In this document: one piece after another, positions 1-6,581 of the stretch
Numbering within the stretch: the first letter of the stretch is position 1
Layout: each line of letters starts with the position of its first letter
Assembly: GCA_030039775.1 (NCBI GenBank)
Contig: JASHUX010000472.1
Span: 1 to 6,581, forward strand
Direction of reading: 5' to 3'
DNA: 6,581 nt
From: Alphaproteobacteria bacterium
GTDB lineage: Bacteria > Pseudomonadota > Alphaproteobacteria > ATCC43930 > CGMCC-115725
The notes under the pieces: model-generated
Told to the model about the DNA's origin: nothing
Seen by the model: the letters and a program-made list of their open reading frames with translations, nothing else
The model's database searches: none
Position numbers and translations under genes: made by a program

Positions 1-23
1 CCGGCGGAGGAGCCGATCGATGA
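1..23 (+). CDS. possible 3' end of rpsF (ribosomal protein S6), partial
   Basis: One forward frame is open from the left edge to a TGA at 21-23 that overlaps the rpsR ATG as ATGA. Its last visible residues would be GGGADR. In alphaproteobacteria rpsF usually precedes rpsR, and S6 there often ends in a low-complexity charged or Gly/Arg tail, so this fits the C-terminus of S6. Only six codons are visible and no S6 motif can be seen. The real rpsF stop could equally lie upstream of the window. This is an inference from gene order and the stop-start overlap. Confidence 0.25.
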
Positions 24-349
24 GCGACACCGGCTATTCCGACCGGGACCGCGGCGAGCGCGGCGATCGAGGTGGTTTTGGTGGGGACGATCGCGGCGGC
101 TTCGGCGGACGCGGTGGTGGCGGTGGACGCCGCCCGTTCTTCCGGCGGCGCAAGTCCTGTCCGTTCTCGGGTCCAAATGCGCCGAAGATCGACTACAAGG
201 ACGTGAAGCTGCTTCAGCGCTATGTCTCCGAGCGCGGTAAGATCGTGCCGAGCCGCATCACCGCCGTTTCCGCTAAGAAGCAGCGCGAACTGGCGCAAGC
301 GATCAAGCGCGCACGTTATCTCGGGCTCCTGCCCTATTCCATCCAGTAG
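20..349 (+). CDS. rpsR: 30S ribosomal protein S18, with Gly/Arg-rich N-terminal extension
   Basis: Encodes S18, a small-subunit protein that binds next to S6 on the 16S rRNA platform. The family core runs from about residue 39 to 106, with the CPFSG motif at 47-51, the [13 protein letters not shown] stretch near 56-68, and the conserved [29 protein letters not shown] segment at 78-106. The protein has 109 residues, against roughly 75-90 for most S18. The excess is N-terminal: residues 9-38 are almost entirely Gly, Arg and Asp, with two DRGGFGG units. The ATG at 20 is preceded by GGAGGAG at 6-12 with 7-base spacing, a strong ribosome binding site that supports the long form. rplI follows after 9 bases, so the two are almost certainly cotranscribed, probably with rpsF upstream. 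The family call is certain; the role of the extension is unknown. Confidence 0.97.
   Translation: MSDTGYSDRDRGERGDRGGFGGDDRGGFGGRGGGGGRRPFFRRRKSCPFSGPNAPKIDYKDVKLLQRYVSERGKIVPSRITAVSAKKQRELAQAIKRARYLGLLPYSIQ
65..109 (+). repeat. duplicated seven-codon DRGGFGG unit inside rpsR
   Basis: Two 21-base units, 65-85 and 89-109, are separated by one GAC codon and both encode DRGGFGG (S18 residues 16-22 and 24-30). At the DNA level six of the seven codons differ at the third base (for example CGA/CGC, TTT/TTC, GGT/GGC), while the protein is identical. This suggests either an old duplication kept at the protein level or convergent low-complexity sequence. RGG/FGG-type repeats are known in RNA-binding proteins generally; a role in rRNA contact here is inference. 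Confidence 0.7.
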
Positions 350-358
350 GGGACCGCG

Positions 359-937
359 ATGATCGAACTCATCCTACTGGAGCGCGTCGAAAATCTGGGC
401 CAGATGGGCCAGGTGGTGAAAGTGCGTCCCGGCTACGCGCGTAATTTTCTGCTGCCGCAGAAAAAAGCGTTACGCGCCACCAAGGACAATCTTGCCTATT
501 TCGATAAACAACGCGCGCAACTCGAGGCGCAGAACCTGAAGCGCAAGGGCGAGGCCGAGCAGGTGTCGACCAAGCTCGAAGGGCTGCATGTTGTCATTAT
601 CCGCCAGGCAGGTGAGAGCGGGCAGCTCTACGGCTCGGTTTCGGCGCGGGACATCGCCGATGCGGTGACCGCGGCCGGTTTCACGGTGGCGCGTAGCCAG
701 GTCGTGCTCGATCGCCCAATCAAGAGTCTCGGCCTCCACAACACGCGCGTCGTGCTGCATCCCGAAGTCTCGGTAACGGTGACAGCCAACATCGCGCAAT
801 CGCCGGAAGAGGCGGAGATGCAGGAACAAGGCGTCGACCCGCTGAGCCTCGCGCGCGCCGCCGCGGAGCGTGAAGCGGCCGAAGCCGAAGCTGCAGCCGC
901 AGAAGAAGCGGCGCCGGAGCCCCCGGCCGAGAAATAG
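359..937 (+). CDS. rplI: 50S ribosomal protein L9, with extended C-terminal tail
   Basis: Encodes L9, the elongated large-subunit protein that binds 23S rRNA near the L1 stalk base and affects translational fidelity. The N-terminal rRNA-binding domain has the family signature at residues 19-41 ([15 protein letters not shown] then KKALRAT). A charged helical linker covers about 42-74, and the C-terminal domain has [16 protein letters not shown] at 88-103 and ends near 148. At 192 residues it exceeds the ~150 of E. coli L9. Residues 150-192 are a tail rich in Ala and Glu, a feature I associate with alphaproteobacterial L9. The ATG follows the rpsR stop by 9 bases, with AGGGGA at 348-353 as ribosome binding site overlapping that stop, so translation is probably coupled. 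In many alphaproteobacteria a DUF2232 membrane-protein gene sits between rpsR and rplI; here it is absent. Confidence 0.98.
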   Translation: MIELILLERVENLGQMGQVVKVRPGYARNFLLPQKKALRATKDNLAYFDKQRAQLEAQNLKRKGEAEQVSTKLEGLHVVIIRQAGESGQLYGSVSARDIADAVTAAGFTVARSQVVLDRPIKSLGLHNTRVVLHPEVSVTVTANIAQSPEEAEMQEQGVDPLSLARAAAEREAAEAEAAAAEEAAPEPPAEK

Positions 938-939
938 CC

Positions 940-955
940 GTTCCGCAACCGGAAC
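940..955 (+). terminator. small hairpin just after rplI, weak terminator candidate
   Basis: A perfect 6-bp stem, GTTCCG at 940-945 and CGGAAC at 950-955, closes a CAAC loop three bases after the rplI stop. No T-run follows, so it does not qualify as a classical intrinsic terminator. It could mark the 3' end of the rpsR-rplI message, protect that end, or be chance. Confidence 0.25.
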
Positions 956-1010
956 CAATCCGTCTCCATGCTGTCCTTAAAAGGAGATAGGATAATCAAA
1001 TAAAAGTTGC

Positions 1011-1016
1011 GGGAGG
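1011..1016 (+). promoter_or_regulatory. ribosome binding site deciding the GTG start of the aldo/keto reductase
   Basis: GGGAGG lies 5 bases before the GTG at 1022. The in-frame TTG at 1007 lies upstream of this site and has no purine-rich motif at a usable distance; AAGGAG at 981-986 is about 20 bases away. The GTG is therefore the better start. The leader between about 977 and 1006 is notably AT-rich for this genome and contains GATAAT at 991-996, which resembles a -10 box, but no convincing -35 lies 16-18 bases upstream, so I do not call a promoter. Confidence 0.65.
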
Positions 1017-1021
1017 CGGCA

Positions 1022-1855
1022 GTGCGGTTCCTCTCTTTGCCCGACAAAACACAGGTGCCGATTCTCGGGCTTGGCACCTGGGGCTTGGGTGAACGTCGTA
1101 CCAGCGGCGCCCAGGTTGTGGCCGCTCTGCGGCTCGGTCTCGATCTCGGCATGAAACTGATCGACACCGCCGAAATGTACGGTGACGGCGGCGCCGAAGA
1201 AGTCGTCGGCGAGGCCGTGAGGGGCCGTCGCAACGACGTCTTCATCGTCAGCAAGGTCTATCCCCACAATGCAGGCCGCAAGAAAATGGCCGCCGCTTGC
1301 GAACGCAGCCTGAAGCGGCTCGGTACGGACTGGATCGATCTCTATTTGCTGCATTGGCGGGAAGACGTACCGCTTCTCGAAACCATCGAGGGCTTCGAGG
1401 CATTGCGCGCCGCGGGCAAGATTCGCCGCTGGGGCGTGAGCAATTTCGATATCGACGACATGGAGGAGCTGTGGCGTCTCCCAGGCGGGAAGGCCTGCGC
1501 GGCTAATCAGGTGCCCTTCAATTTAATGCGGCGCGGCATCGAGGTGGGACTGCTCCCGTGGTGCCGGGATGCGCACGTTCCGATCATGGCCTATTCACCG
1601 ATCGAACAGGGCAAGCTCCTCGCCCATCGTTCGCTCCGGGAAATTGCGGCGACACGCGGCGTCAGTCCCGCACGGATCGCGATCGCCTGGCTGCTGCGGC
1701 ATGACAACGTGATCGTCATCCCCAAGGCAGCCGATACTGACCACGTTCGCGACAATCGCGCCGCGCTCGACCTGGCCCTGTCGCCGGAAGAGCTGACGGC
1801 GCTCGATCGTGCCTTTCCTCGCCCGCGCCAAAAGCGGCGTTTGGAAATGATCTAA
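1022..1855 (+). CDS. aldo/keto reductase, YeaE-like
   Basis: A cytoplasmic NAD(P)H-dependent oxidoreductase with the AKR TIM-barrel fold, 277 residues from the GTG start, normal for the family. The catalytic tetrad is complete: D48 and Y53 in IDTAEMYG, K78 in VSKV, and H111 in LYLLHW. The N-terminal LGLGTW strand (15-20), the GKIRRWGVSNF segment and the late IPKA cofactor-binding motif are all present. From memory it resembles E. coli YeaE throughout, including DTAEMY.DGGAE, SKVYP.NAG, ELW.LPGG and NQV, and the short C-terminus ending in a hydrophobic residue after Met. YeaE reduces methylglyoxal, so aldehyde detoxification is the likely role; the true substrate cannot be read from sequence. 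It lies 84 bases after rplI and 68 before cfa, in the same orientation as both. An upstream TTG at 1007 would add five residues but lacks a ribosome binding site. Confidence 0.92.
   Translation: MRFLSLPDKTQVPILGLGTWGLGERRTSGAQVVAALRLGLDLGMKLIDTAEMYGDGGAEEVVGEAVRGRRNDVFIVSKVYPHNAGRKKMAAACERSLKRLGTDWIDLYLLHWREDVPLLETIEGFEALRAAGKIRRWGVSNFDIDDMEELWRLPGGKACAANQVPFNLMRRGIEVGLLPWCRDAHVPIMAYSPIEQGKLLAHRSLREIAATRGVSPARIAIAWLLRHDNVIVIPKAADTDHVRDNRAALDLALSPEELTALDRAFPRPRQKRRLEMI
1052..1080 (+). other. strong inverted repeat early in the reductase coding sequence
   Basis: CAGGTGCC at 1052-1059 and GGCACCTG at 1073-1080 are perfect reverse complements. A G.T pair (1060/1072) and an A-T pair (1061/1071) extend the stem to 10 bp around a 9-base loop. 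It begins 30 bases after the start codon, over the segment encoding the conserved QVPILGLGTW strand. It may slow early elongation or be a palindromic protein site. It may also be an accident of codon choice for this motif. Confidence 0.4.
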
Positions 1856-1856
1856 T

Positions 1857-1886
1857 TCAGGGCCTTGTTTTGCCGGCCTTCCCTGA
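1857..1886 (+). terminator. imperfect hairpin between the reductase gene and cfa, weak terminator candidate
   Basis: TCAGGG at 1857-1862 pairs with CCCTGA at 1881-1886, with possible further pairing of GGCC at 1861-1864 and GGCC at 1875-1878 in an alternative fold. It starts two bases after the reductase stop. No T-tract follows on the plus strand, so intrinsic termination is doubtful. It could separate the reductase message from cfa. Confidence 0.3.
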
Positions 1887-1923
1887 TCGATAGTGCGCCA
1901 TAAGAAGATTCTAGGGGAAGGCA

Positions 1924-3165
1924 ATGTTACTTGGCTTTTTGCTGCGCCGTCTCGTCACCAAAGGCACGTTGCGGGTCATCGACCCGCAGGGCACGACGCA
2001 TAGTTTCTCCGGCGACCTCGCCGGCCCAACCGTCACGATAAAGCTGCACGATCCGGCGCTGGTGCGGCGGCTGTTCTTCAACCCGCGCCTCTATCTCGGC
2101 GAGGCCTATATGGACGGCACGCTGACGATTGAAGACGCTGATGTCTACGATTTCCTGCTGTTCATCGGCGAGAACCAAGCGATCGCACCGCCGTCGATCG
2201 TGACCCCGCTCTATGCCGGTTTCGGCCGCCTGCTGCGAGCGTTTCAGCAGTACAACCCGGTGGGCCAATCGCAAAAGAACGTGGCGCATCATTACGATCT
2301 GTCGGATACGCTCTACGATCTCTTTCTCGACAATGACCGGCAGTATTCCTGCGCCTTTTGGCCGACGCTCGACATTTCGCTTGAGGAAGCCCAAGCCAAC
2401 AAGAAACGCCATCTCGCGTCGAAGCTATTGCTGAAGCCGGGGCTAAAGGTCCTCGATATCGGTTGTGGCTGGGGCGGGCTCGCGATCTATCTCGCCAAAG
2501 AAACCGGCGTTTCGGTGACCGGCCTGACGCTGTCGATCGAGCAGCTCAAAGTCGCGGAGCGGCGCGCAGCCGCGGCGGGCGTCGCCGACCGGGTCAAGTT
2601 CGTGCTGCGCGACTATCGCGAGGAGACCGGCGTTTACGATCGGATCGTTTCGGTCGGCATGTTCGAGCATGTCGGCGTGCCGCAGTATAAAGCGTTCTTT
2701 CACAAGGTAAAGGAACTGCTGCCCGAGGACGGCGTGGCCCTGCTCCACTCCATCGGCCGCATGGATGGGCCCGCCACCACAAATCCGTGGCTGCGCAAAT
2801 ATATTTTTCCTGGCGGCTACTCGCCGTCGTTGTCGGAGGTCGTCCCCGTGGTCGAAAAAGTCGGGATGTGGATCACCGACATCGAGATCCTGCGGCTCCA
2901 TTATGCCGAGACCCTGCACCAGTGGCGGGCGCGCTTCGCCGCCAACCGCGATCGCGTGAGGACGCTGTACGACGAACGCTTTTGCCGCATGTGGGAATTT
3001 TACCTTGCGGGCTCCGAGGTCGCGTTTCGCTGGGGCGGCCACCTCAATTTTCAGATGCAGCTCGCAAAGCACGTCGACGCGGTGCCGATGACGCGCGACT
3101 ACATGGTGGACTGGGAGCGCAGCCATGTCCCGCCGGTGGTGGAGCGTGTCGAGCGCGCCGCGTAA
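1924..3165 (+). CDS. cfa: cyclopropane-fatty-acyl-phospholipid synthase
   Basis: Transfers a methylene group from S-adenosylmethionine to the double bond of unsaturated acyl chains in membrane phospholipids, acting at the inner face of the inner membrane. The protein has 413 residues, within the usual 380-420. The N-terminal lipid-binding domain covers about 1-115, followed by HHYDLS at 122-127 and the methyltransferase domain. SAM motif I is VLDIGCGWGG at 176-185. Residues matching the bicarbonate/active-site set known from E. coli Cfa are all present: C143 in YSCAFW, E248 in GMFEHVG, H275 and I277 in LLHSIG, and Y327 in LHYAETL. The gene therefore looks intact. The ATG follows AGGGGAAG at 1913-1920. 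Cfa is commonly induced in stationary phase and acid stress, but no regulatory site is clear here. It sits between the reductase gene and dnaB, 89 bases before dnaB. Confidence 0.96.
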   Translation: MLLGFLLRRLVTKGTLRVIDPQGTTHSFSGDLAGPTVTIKLHDPALVRRLFFNPRLYLGEAYMDGTLTIEDADVYDFLLFIGENQAIAPPSIVTPLYAGFGRLLRAFQQYNPVGQSQKNVAHHYDLSDTLYDLFLDNDRQYSCAFWPTLDISLEEAQANKKRHLASKLLLKPGLKVLDIGCGWGGLAIYLAKETGVSVTGLTLSIEQLKVAERRAAAAGVADRVKFVLRDYREETGVYDRIVSVGMFEHVGVPQYKAFFHKVKELLPEDGVALLHSIGRMDGPATTNPWLRKYIFPGGYSPSLSEVVPVVEKVGMWITDIEILRLHYAETLHQWRARFAANRDRVRTLYDERFCRMWEFYLAGSEVAFRWGGHLNFQMQLAKHVDAVPMTRDYMVDWERSHVPPVVERVERAA

Positions 3166-3217
3166 TCCTTTCCCCGATATCCCCACTGTTAACGAGTACG
3201 GCGGAGTCGGATTTAAC

Positions 3218-3245
3218 CTGACGCTTGCGCGCGGGGCTTGATAAC
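3218..3245 (+). promoter_or_regulatory. candidate dnaB promoter for a nearly leaderless transcript
   Basis: CTGACG at 3218-3223 matches four of six bases of TTGACA. GATAAC at 3240-3245, 16 bases further on, matches four of six of TATAAT. Transcription would start around 3252-3255, at or just before the dnaB ATG at 3255. The 20 bases before the ATG contain no Shine-Dalgarno-like motif, which agrees with a leaderless or very short leader. The match is modest, so this is a hypothesis. Confidence 0.35.
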
Positions 3246-3254
3246 ATTGTTGTC

Positions 3255-4783
<1,529 letters not shown>

Positions 4784-4784
<1 letters not shown>

Positions 4785-4804
4785 TGAAGGGCGGAGAGCG
4801 GTGA
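4784..4804 (+). other. six-codon mini-ORF between dnaB and alr
   Basis: An ATG at 4784 shares its A with the dnaB stop (TGATG) and reads MKGGER before a TGA at 4802-4804. That stop is in the same frame as alr and directly precedes the TTG start at 4805. It could be a coupling leader, allowing termination and reinitiation onto the TTG, or the remains of a longer alr N-terminus cut off by a stop mutation. It may also be chance; there is no independent evidence that it is translated. Confidence 0.25.
4793..4796 (+). promoter_or_regulatory. ribosome binding site for the TTG start of alr
   Basis: GGAG ends 8 bases before the TTG at 4805. Because an in-frame TGA at 4802-4804 rules out any upstream start, and conserved Alr sequence (EIDLDAIAANW) begins by residue 9, the TTG is the only plausible start. 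Confidence 0.65.
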
Positions 4805-5896
4805 TTGGCAACGCCCGACACCATCCTTGAAATCGACCTCGACGCCATTGCCGCCAATTGGCGTAGTCTCCGCGCGCGACTGAAGCTCGGTTGCGAGGCG
4901 GCCGCCGTGGTCAAGGCGGATGCCTACGGCGTCGGCATGGCGCACGTGGCGCCGCGCCTGTGGCGAGCCGGCTGCCGCTTGTTTTTCGTCGCCGATGTTG
5001 GCGAAGGCTTGGCGCTGCGGCGGCTCTTGCCGGATGCGCGCATTGCCATCCTTAATGGCTTTGAAGCCAAGGCCGGTCGCGAATTCGCACGCGGCCGATT
5101 GATTCCCGTGCTTAATCATCTCCGCCAGATCAAGGACTGGCGCAAGGCCTCGCGGGGCAATCCCGCAATCCTCCATGTCGACACGGGCATGGCGCGGCTC
5201 GGCCTGCCGCCGACGGAAGCGGCGCGGCTCGGGACCGACCCGTCGCTGCTCGACGGGGTCGCTCTTGCCGGAGTGATGAGCCACCTCACGACAGCCTGGA
5301 ATCGCGCCGCGAAAGTGAACCGGACGCAGCTTGACGCCTTCCGCGTCCTGCTCAAGAGTCTGCCGCCCGCGCCCGCCAGCCTGGCGTCCAGCTCGGGGAT
5401 TTTTCTGGGGCCTGCATACCATTTCGATTTTGTCCGTCCCGGCGCCGCCCTTTACGGCGCTAACCCCCTGCCGGGCCACACTAATCCAATGAAACAAGCT
5501 ATTAAACTTAAAGCAAAAATTCTTCAAGATCGGAACATCGATAAAGGCCAGACCGTGGGCTACGACGGCACTTTTCGCGTGCGCCGCTCAAGCCGAGTCG
5601 CGACGCTGGCGATGGGTTATGCCGACGGTTGGCTGCGGACTGCGGGCAACCGCGCCAGTGTTGGTATTGGCGACAAGCGGGCCCCGATCGTCGGGCGTAT
5701 CTCGATGGACCTGATTACGGTCGACATCACCGATATCGACCCAAAGCTGACCCGTCCCGGCGCCTATGTCGATCTGCTCGACGACCGCTACGGCGTCGAC
5801 GACTTCGCCACGGACGCCGGCACCATCGCCTATGAGGTACTGACGCAGCTGGGCGGCAAGCACCACCGGGTCTATCGCGGCGTCATACATGCTTGA
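4805..5896 (+). CDS. alr: alanine racemase, TTG start
   Basis: A PLP-dependent cytoplasmic enzyme that interconverts L- and D-alanine and supplies D-alanine for peptidoglycan. It has 363 residues, a normal length, with no signal peptide. The N-terminal TIM barrel carries the PLP lysine K37 in VVKADAYGVG and R131 in HVDTGMARLG. The C-terminal beta domain carries the second catalytic base Y272 in AMGYADGW, followed by the GRISMD motif. The family's GYADG and VDTGM signatures are intact, so the enzyme should be active. Translation must start at TTG 4805, since an in-frame TGA lies immediately upstream; the uncommon start may keep expression low. It follows dnaB by 20 bases and overlaps the mlaE start by 8, so dnaB-alr-mlaE is likely one transcript. 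Codons at 5480-5530 are sharply AT-ending, unlike the rest of the gene. Confidence 0.96.
   Translation: MATPDTILEIDLDAIAANWRSLRARLKLGCEAAAVVKADAYGVGMAHVAPRLWRAGCRLFFVADVGEGLALRRLLPDARIAILNGFEAKAGREFARGRLIPVLNHLRQIKDWRKASRGNPAILHVDTGMARLGLPPTEAARLGTDPSLLDGVALAGVMSHLTTAWNRAAKVNRTQLDAFRVLLKSLPPAPASLASSSGIFLGPAYHFDFVRPGAALYGANPLPGHTNPMKQAIKLKAKILQDRNIDKGQTVGYDGTFRVRRSSRVATLAMGYADGWLRTAGNRASVGIGDKRAPIVGRISMDLITVDITDIDPKLTRPGAYVDLLDDRYGVDDFATDAGTIAYEVLTQLGGKHHRVYRGVIHA
5480..5530 (+). other. AT-ending codon block within alr
   Basis: Seventeen consecutive codons (Alr residues 226-242, T-N-P-M-K-Q-A-I-K-L-K-A-K-I-L-Q-D) all end in A or T except the single Met codon, which has no synonym. Bases 5481-5530 contain 13 G/C in 50, in a window that is otherwise clearly GC-rich. 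The reading frame and the protein motif (a conserved strand leading to GYD) are undisturbed, so this is a change in codon choice and not a foreign insertion that breaks the protein. Confidence 0.85.
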
Positions 5897-6581
5897 TTTC
5901 CTTGCGAGCATCGGCCGCATCTTCATTCGGTTTCTCGAAACGACGGGTCGGCTCGCGCTGTTCACCGTTACCGGCGTCAGCCACTGTTTCCGCCCGCCGT
6001 TCTATCCGCGCCTGATCGGCCGGCAACTCATCGATATGGGCTTCTATTCGCTGCCCGTCGTCGGGTTGACGGCGCTGTTCACCGGCATGGTCCTGGCGCT
6101 GCAGGCGCACACGGGGTTCAGCTTCGCCGCCGAAACCGGCGTCGCCATCCTCGTCGTGCTCTCCGTCACGCGCGAACTCGGGCCCGTGATCGCCGGTTTG
6201 ATGGTTGCCGGCCGCATCGGTGCCGCGATCGCGGCCGAGATCGGTACCATGCGCGTCACGGATCAGATCGATGCGATGTCGACCTTATCGACGAACCCCT
6301 ACAAGTATCTTGTCGTGCCGCGGCTAATCGCCGGCACCATTGCCCTGCCTTGCCTAGTGTTTGTCGCCGACGTCATCGGCGTGTTCGGCGGGTTTCTCGT
6401 CGGCACCTATTCGCTCGGCTACAATCCCAGCAGTTTCCTAAGCGTGATGTGGGACAATGTCTCGACCGACGATGTCGTGTCCGGGCTGGTAAAATCGGCC
6501 GTGTTCGGCTTCATCGTGGCGCTGCTGGGGTGCTATCATGGCTACCACTCCCGGGGCGGCGCGCAAGGCGTCGGCACCGCC
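5889..6581 (+). CDS. mlaE: MlaE-family ABC transporter permease, 3' end outside the window
   Basis: Inner-membrane permease of an MlaFEDB-type ABC system that moves phospholipid between inner and outer membranes. The visible 231 residues start at the ATG at 5889, inside the last codons of alr; the family is usually about 260 residues, so roughly 30 are missing at the right edge. An amphipathic N-terminal segment (about 1-30) precedes hydrophobic stretches at about 52-72, 85-105, 147-172 and 198-217. The hallmark cytoplasmic segment is clear: RELGPV at 95-100, then AGRIGAAIAAEIGTMRVTDQIDA at 107-129. The FGFIVALLGCYHGY motif lies at 206-219. No strong ribosome binding site is visible and the start overlaps alr by 8 bases, so translation is probably coupled. 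An mlaF ATPase gene is expected immediately downstream but cannot be seen. The substrate (phospholipid versus another lipid) is inferred from the family. Confidence 0.95.
   Translation, partial: MLDFLASIGRIFIRFLETTGRLALFTVTGVSHCFRPPFYPRLIGRQLIDMGFYSLPVVGLTALFTGMVLALQAHTGFSFAAETGVAILVVLSVTRELGPVIAGLMVAGRIGAAIAAEIGTMRVTDQIDAMSTLSTNPYKYLVVPRLIAGTIALPCLVFVADVIGVFGGFLVGTYSLGYNPSSFLSVMWDNVSTDDVVSGLVKSAVFGFIVALLGCYHGYHSRGGAQGVGTA

Noticed and set aside
968..1003. Eleven-codon frame MLSLKGDRIIK in the rplI-reductase gap, as a leader peptide
   Set aside because: No ribosome binding site precedes its ATG and its composition simply reflects the AT-rich leader; nothing supports translation.
938..3165. 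Reductase plus cfa as a recently acquired mobile cassette
   Set aside because: No transposase, integrase, flanking direct repeats or tRNA is visible and base composition matches the neighbours.
2443..3186. 247-codon open frame on the minus strand opposite cfa
   Set aside because: Fully antisense to the conserved methyltransferase domain of cfa, with low-complexity composition and no recognisable family.
3225..3254. TTG at 3225 as the dnaB start
   Set aside because: It has no ribosome binding site at a suitable distance and would add ten residues unlike usual DnaB N-termini; the ATG at 3255 fits better.
3166..3254. cfa-dnaB gap as a replication origin or DnaA-box region
   Set aside because: I find no TTATCCACA-like boxes and no AT-rich unwinding element; 89 bases with a possible promoter is all that is visible.

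Overview
The window is a housekeeping stretch of a GC-rich proteobacterial chromosome, most likely alphaproteobacterial. Three things point that way: the gene order (rpsR-rplI ... dnaB-alr-mlaE), the long Ala/Glu-rich tail on L9, and the style of the DnaB insertions. I cannot name a genus. All genes are on the plus strand, and no gap between genes exceeds about 90 bases. I see no tRNA, rRNA, CRISPR array, insertion sequence or origin.

Layout: a possible last few codons of rpsF at the left edge; rpsR (S18, with an unusual Gly/Arg-rich N-terminus) and rplI (L9), 9 bases apart as a ribosomal-protein operon; a YeaE-like aldo/keto reductase with a GTG start; a cyclopropane fatty-acyl-phospholipid synthase (cfa); the replicative helicase gene dnaB; the alanine racemase gene alr with a TTG start; and the first 231 codons of an MlaE-family ABC permease whose start overlaps the end of alr and which runs off the right edge.

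Functionally, rpsR and rplI build the ribosome, dnaB drives the replication fork, alr supplies D-alanine for peptidoglycan, mlaE belongs to a lipid-transport system for the envelope, and cfa modifies membrane phospholipids in place. The reductase probably handles reactive aldehydes such as methylglyoxal. The reductase and cfa lie between rplI and dnaB, which are neighbours in many alphaproteobacteria, so they look like a lineage-specific insertion of two stress-type genes into a conserved cluster.

I did not find a new multi-gene system. The points most worth checking are small: a 17-codon block in alr in which every codon with a synonymous choice ends in A or T, close to the expected boundary between the two Alr domains; a dnaB start with no Shine-Dalgarno sequence but a promoter-like element just upstream, suggesting a nearly leaderless mRNA; a compact dnaB/alr junction with a stop-codon hairpin and a six-codon mini-ORF whose stop touches the TTG start of alr; and a repeated DRGGFGG unit in S18.
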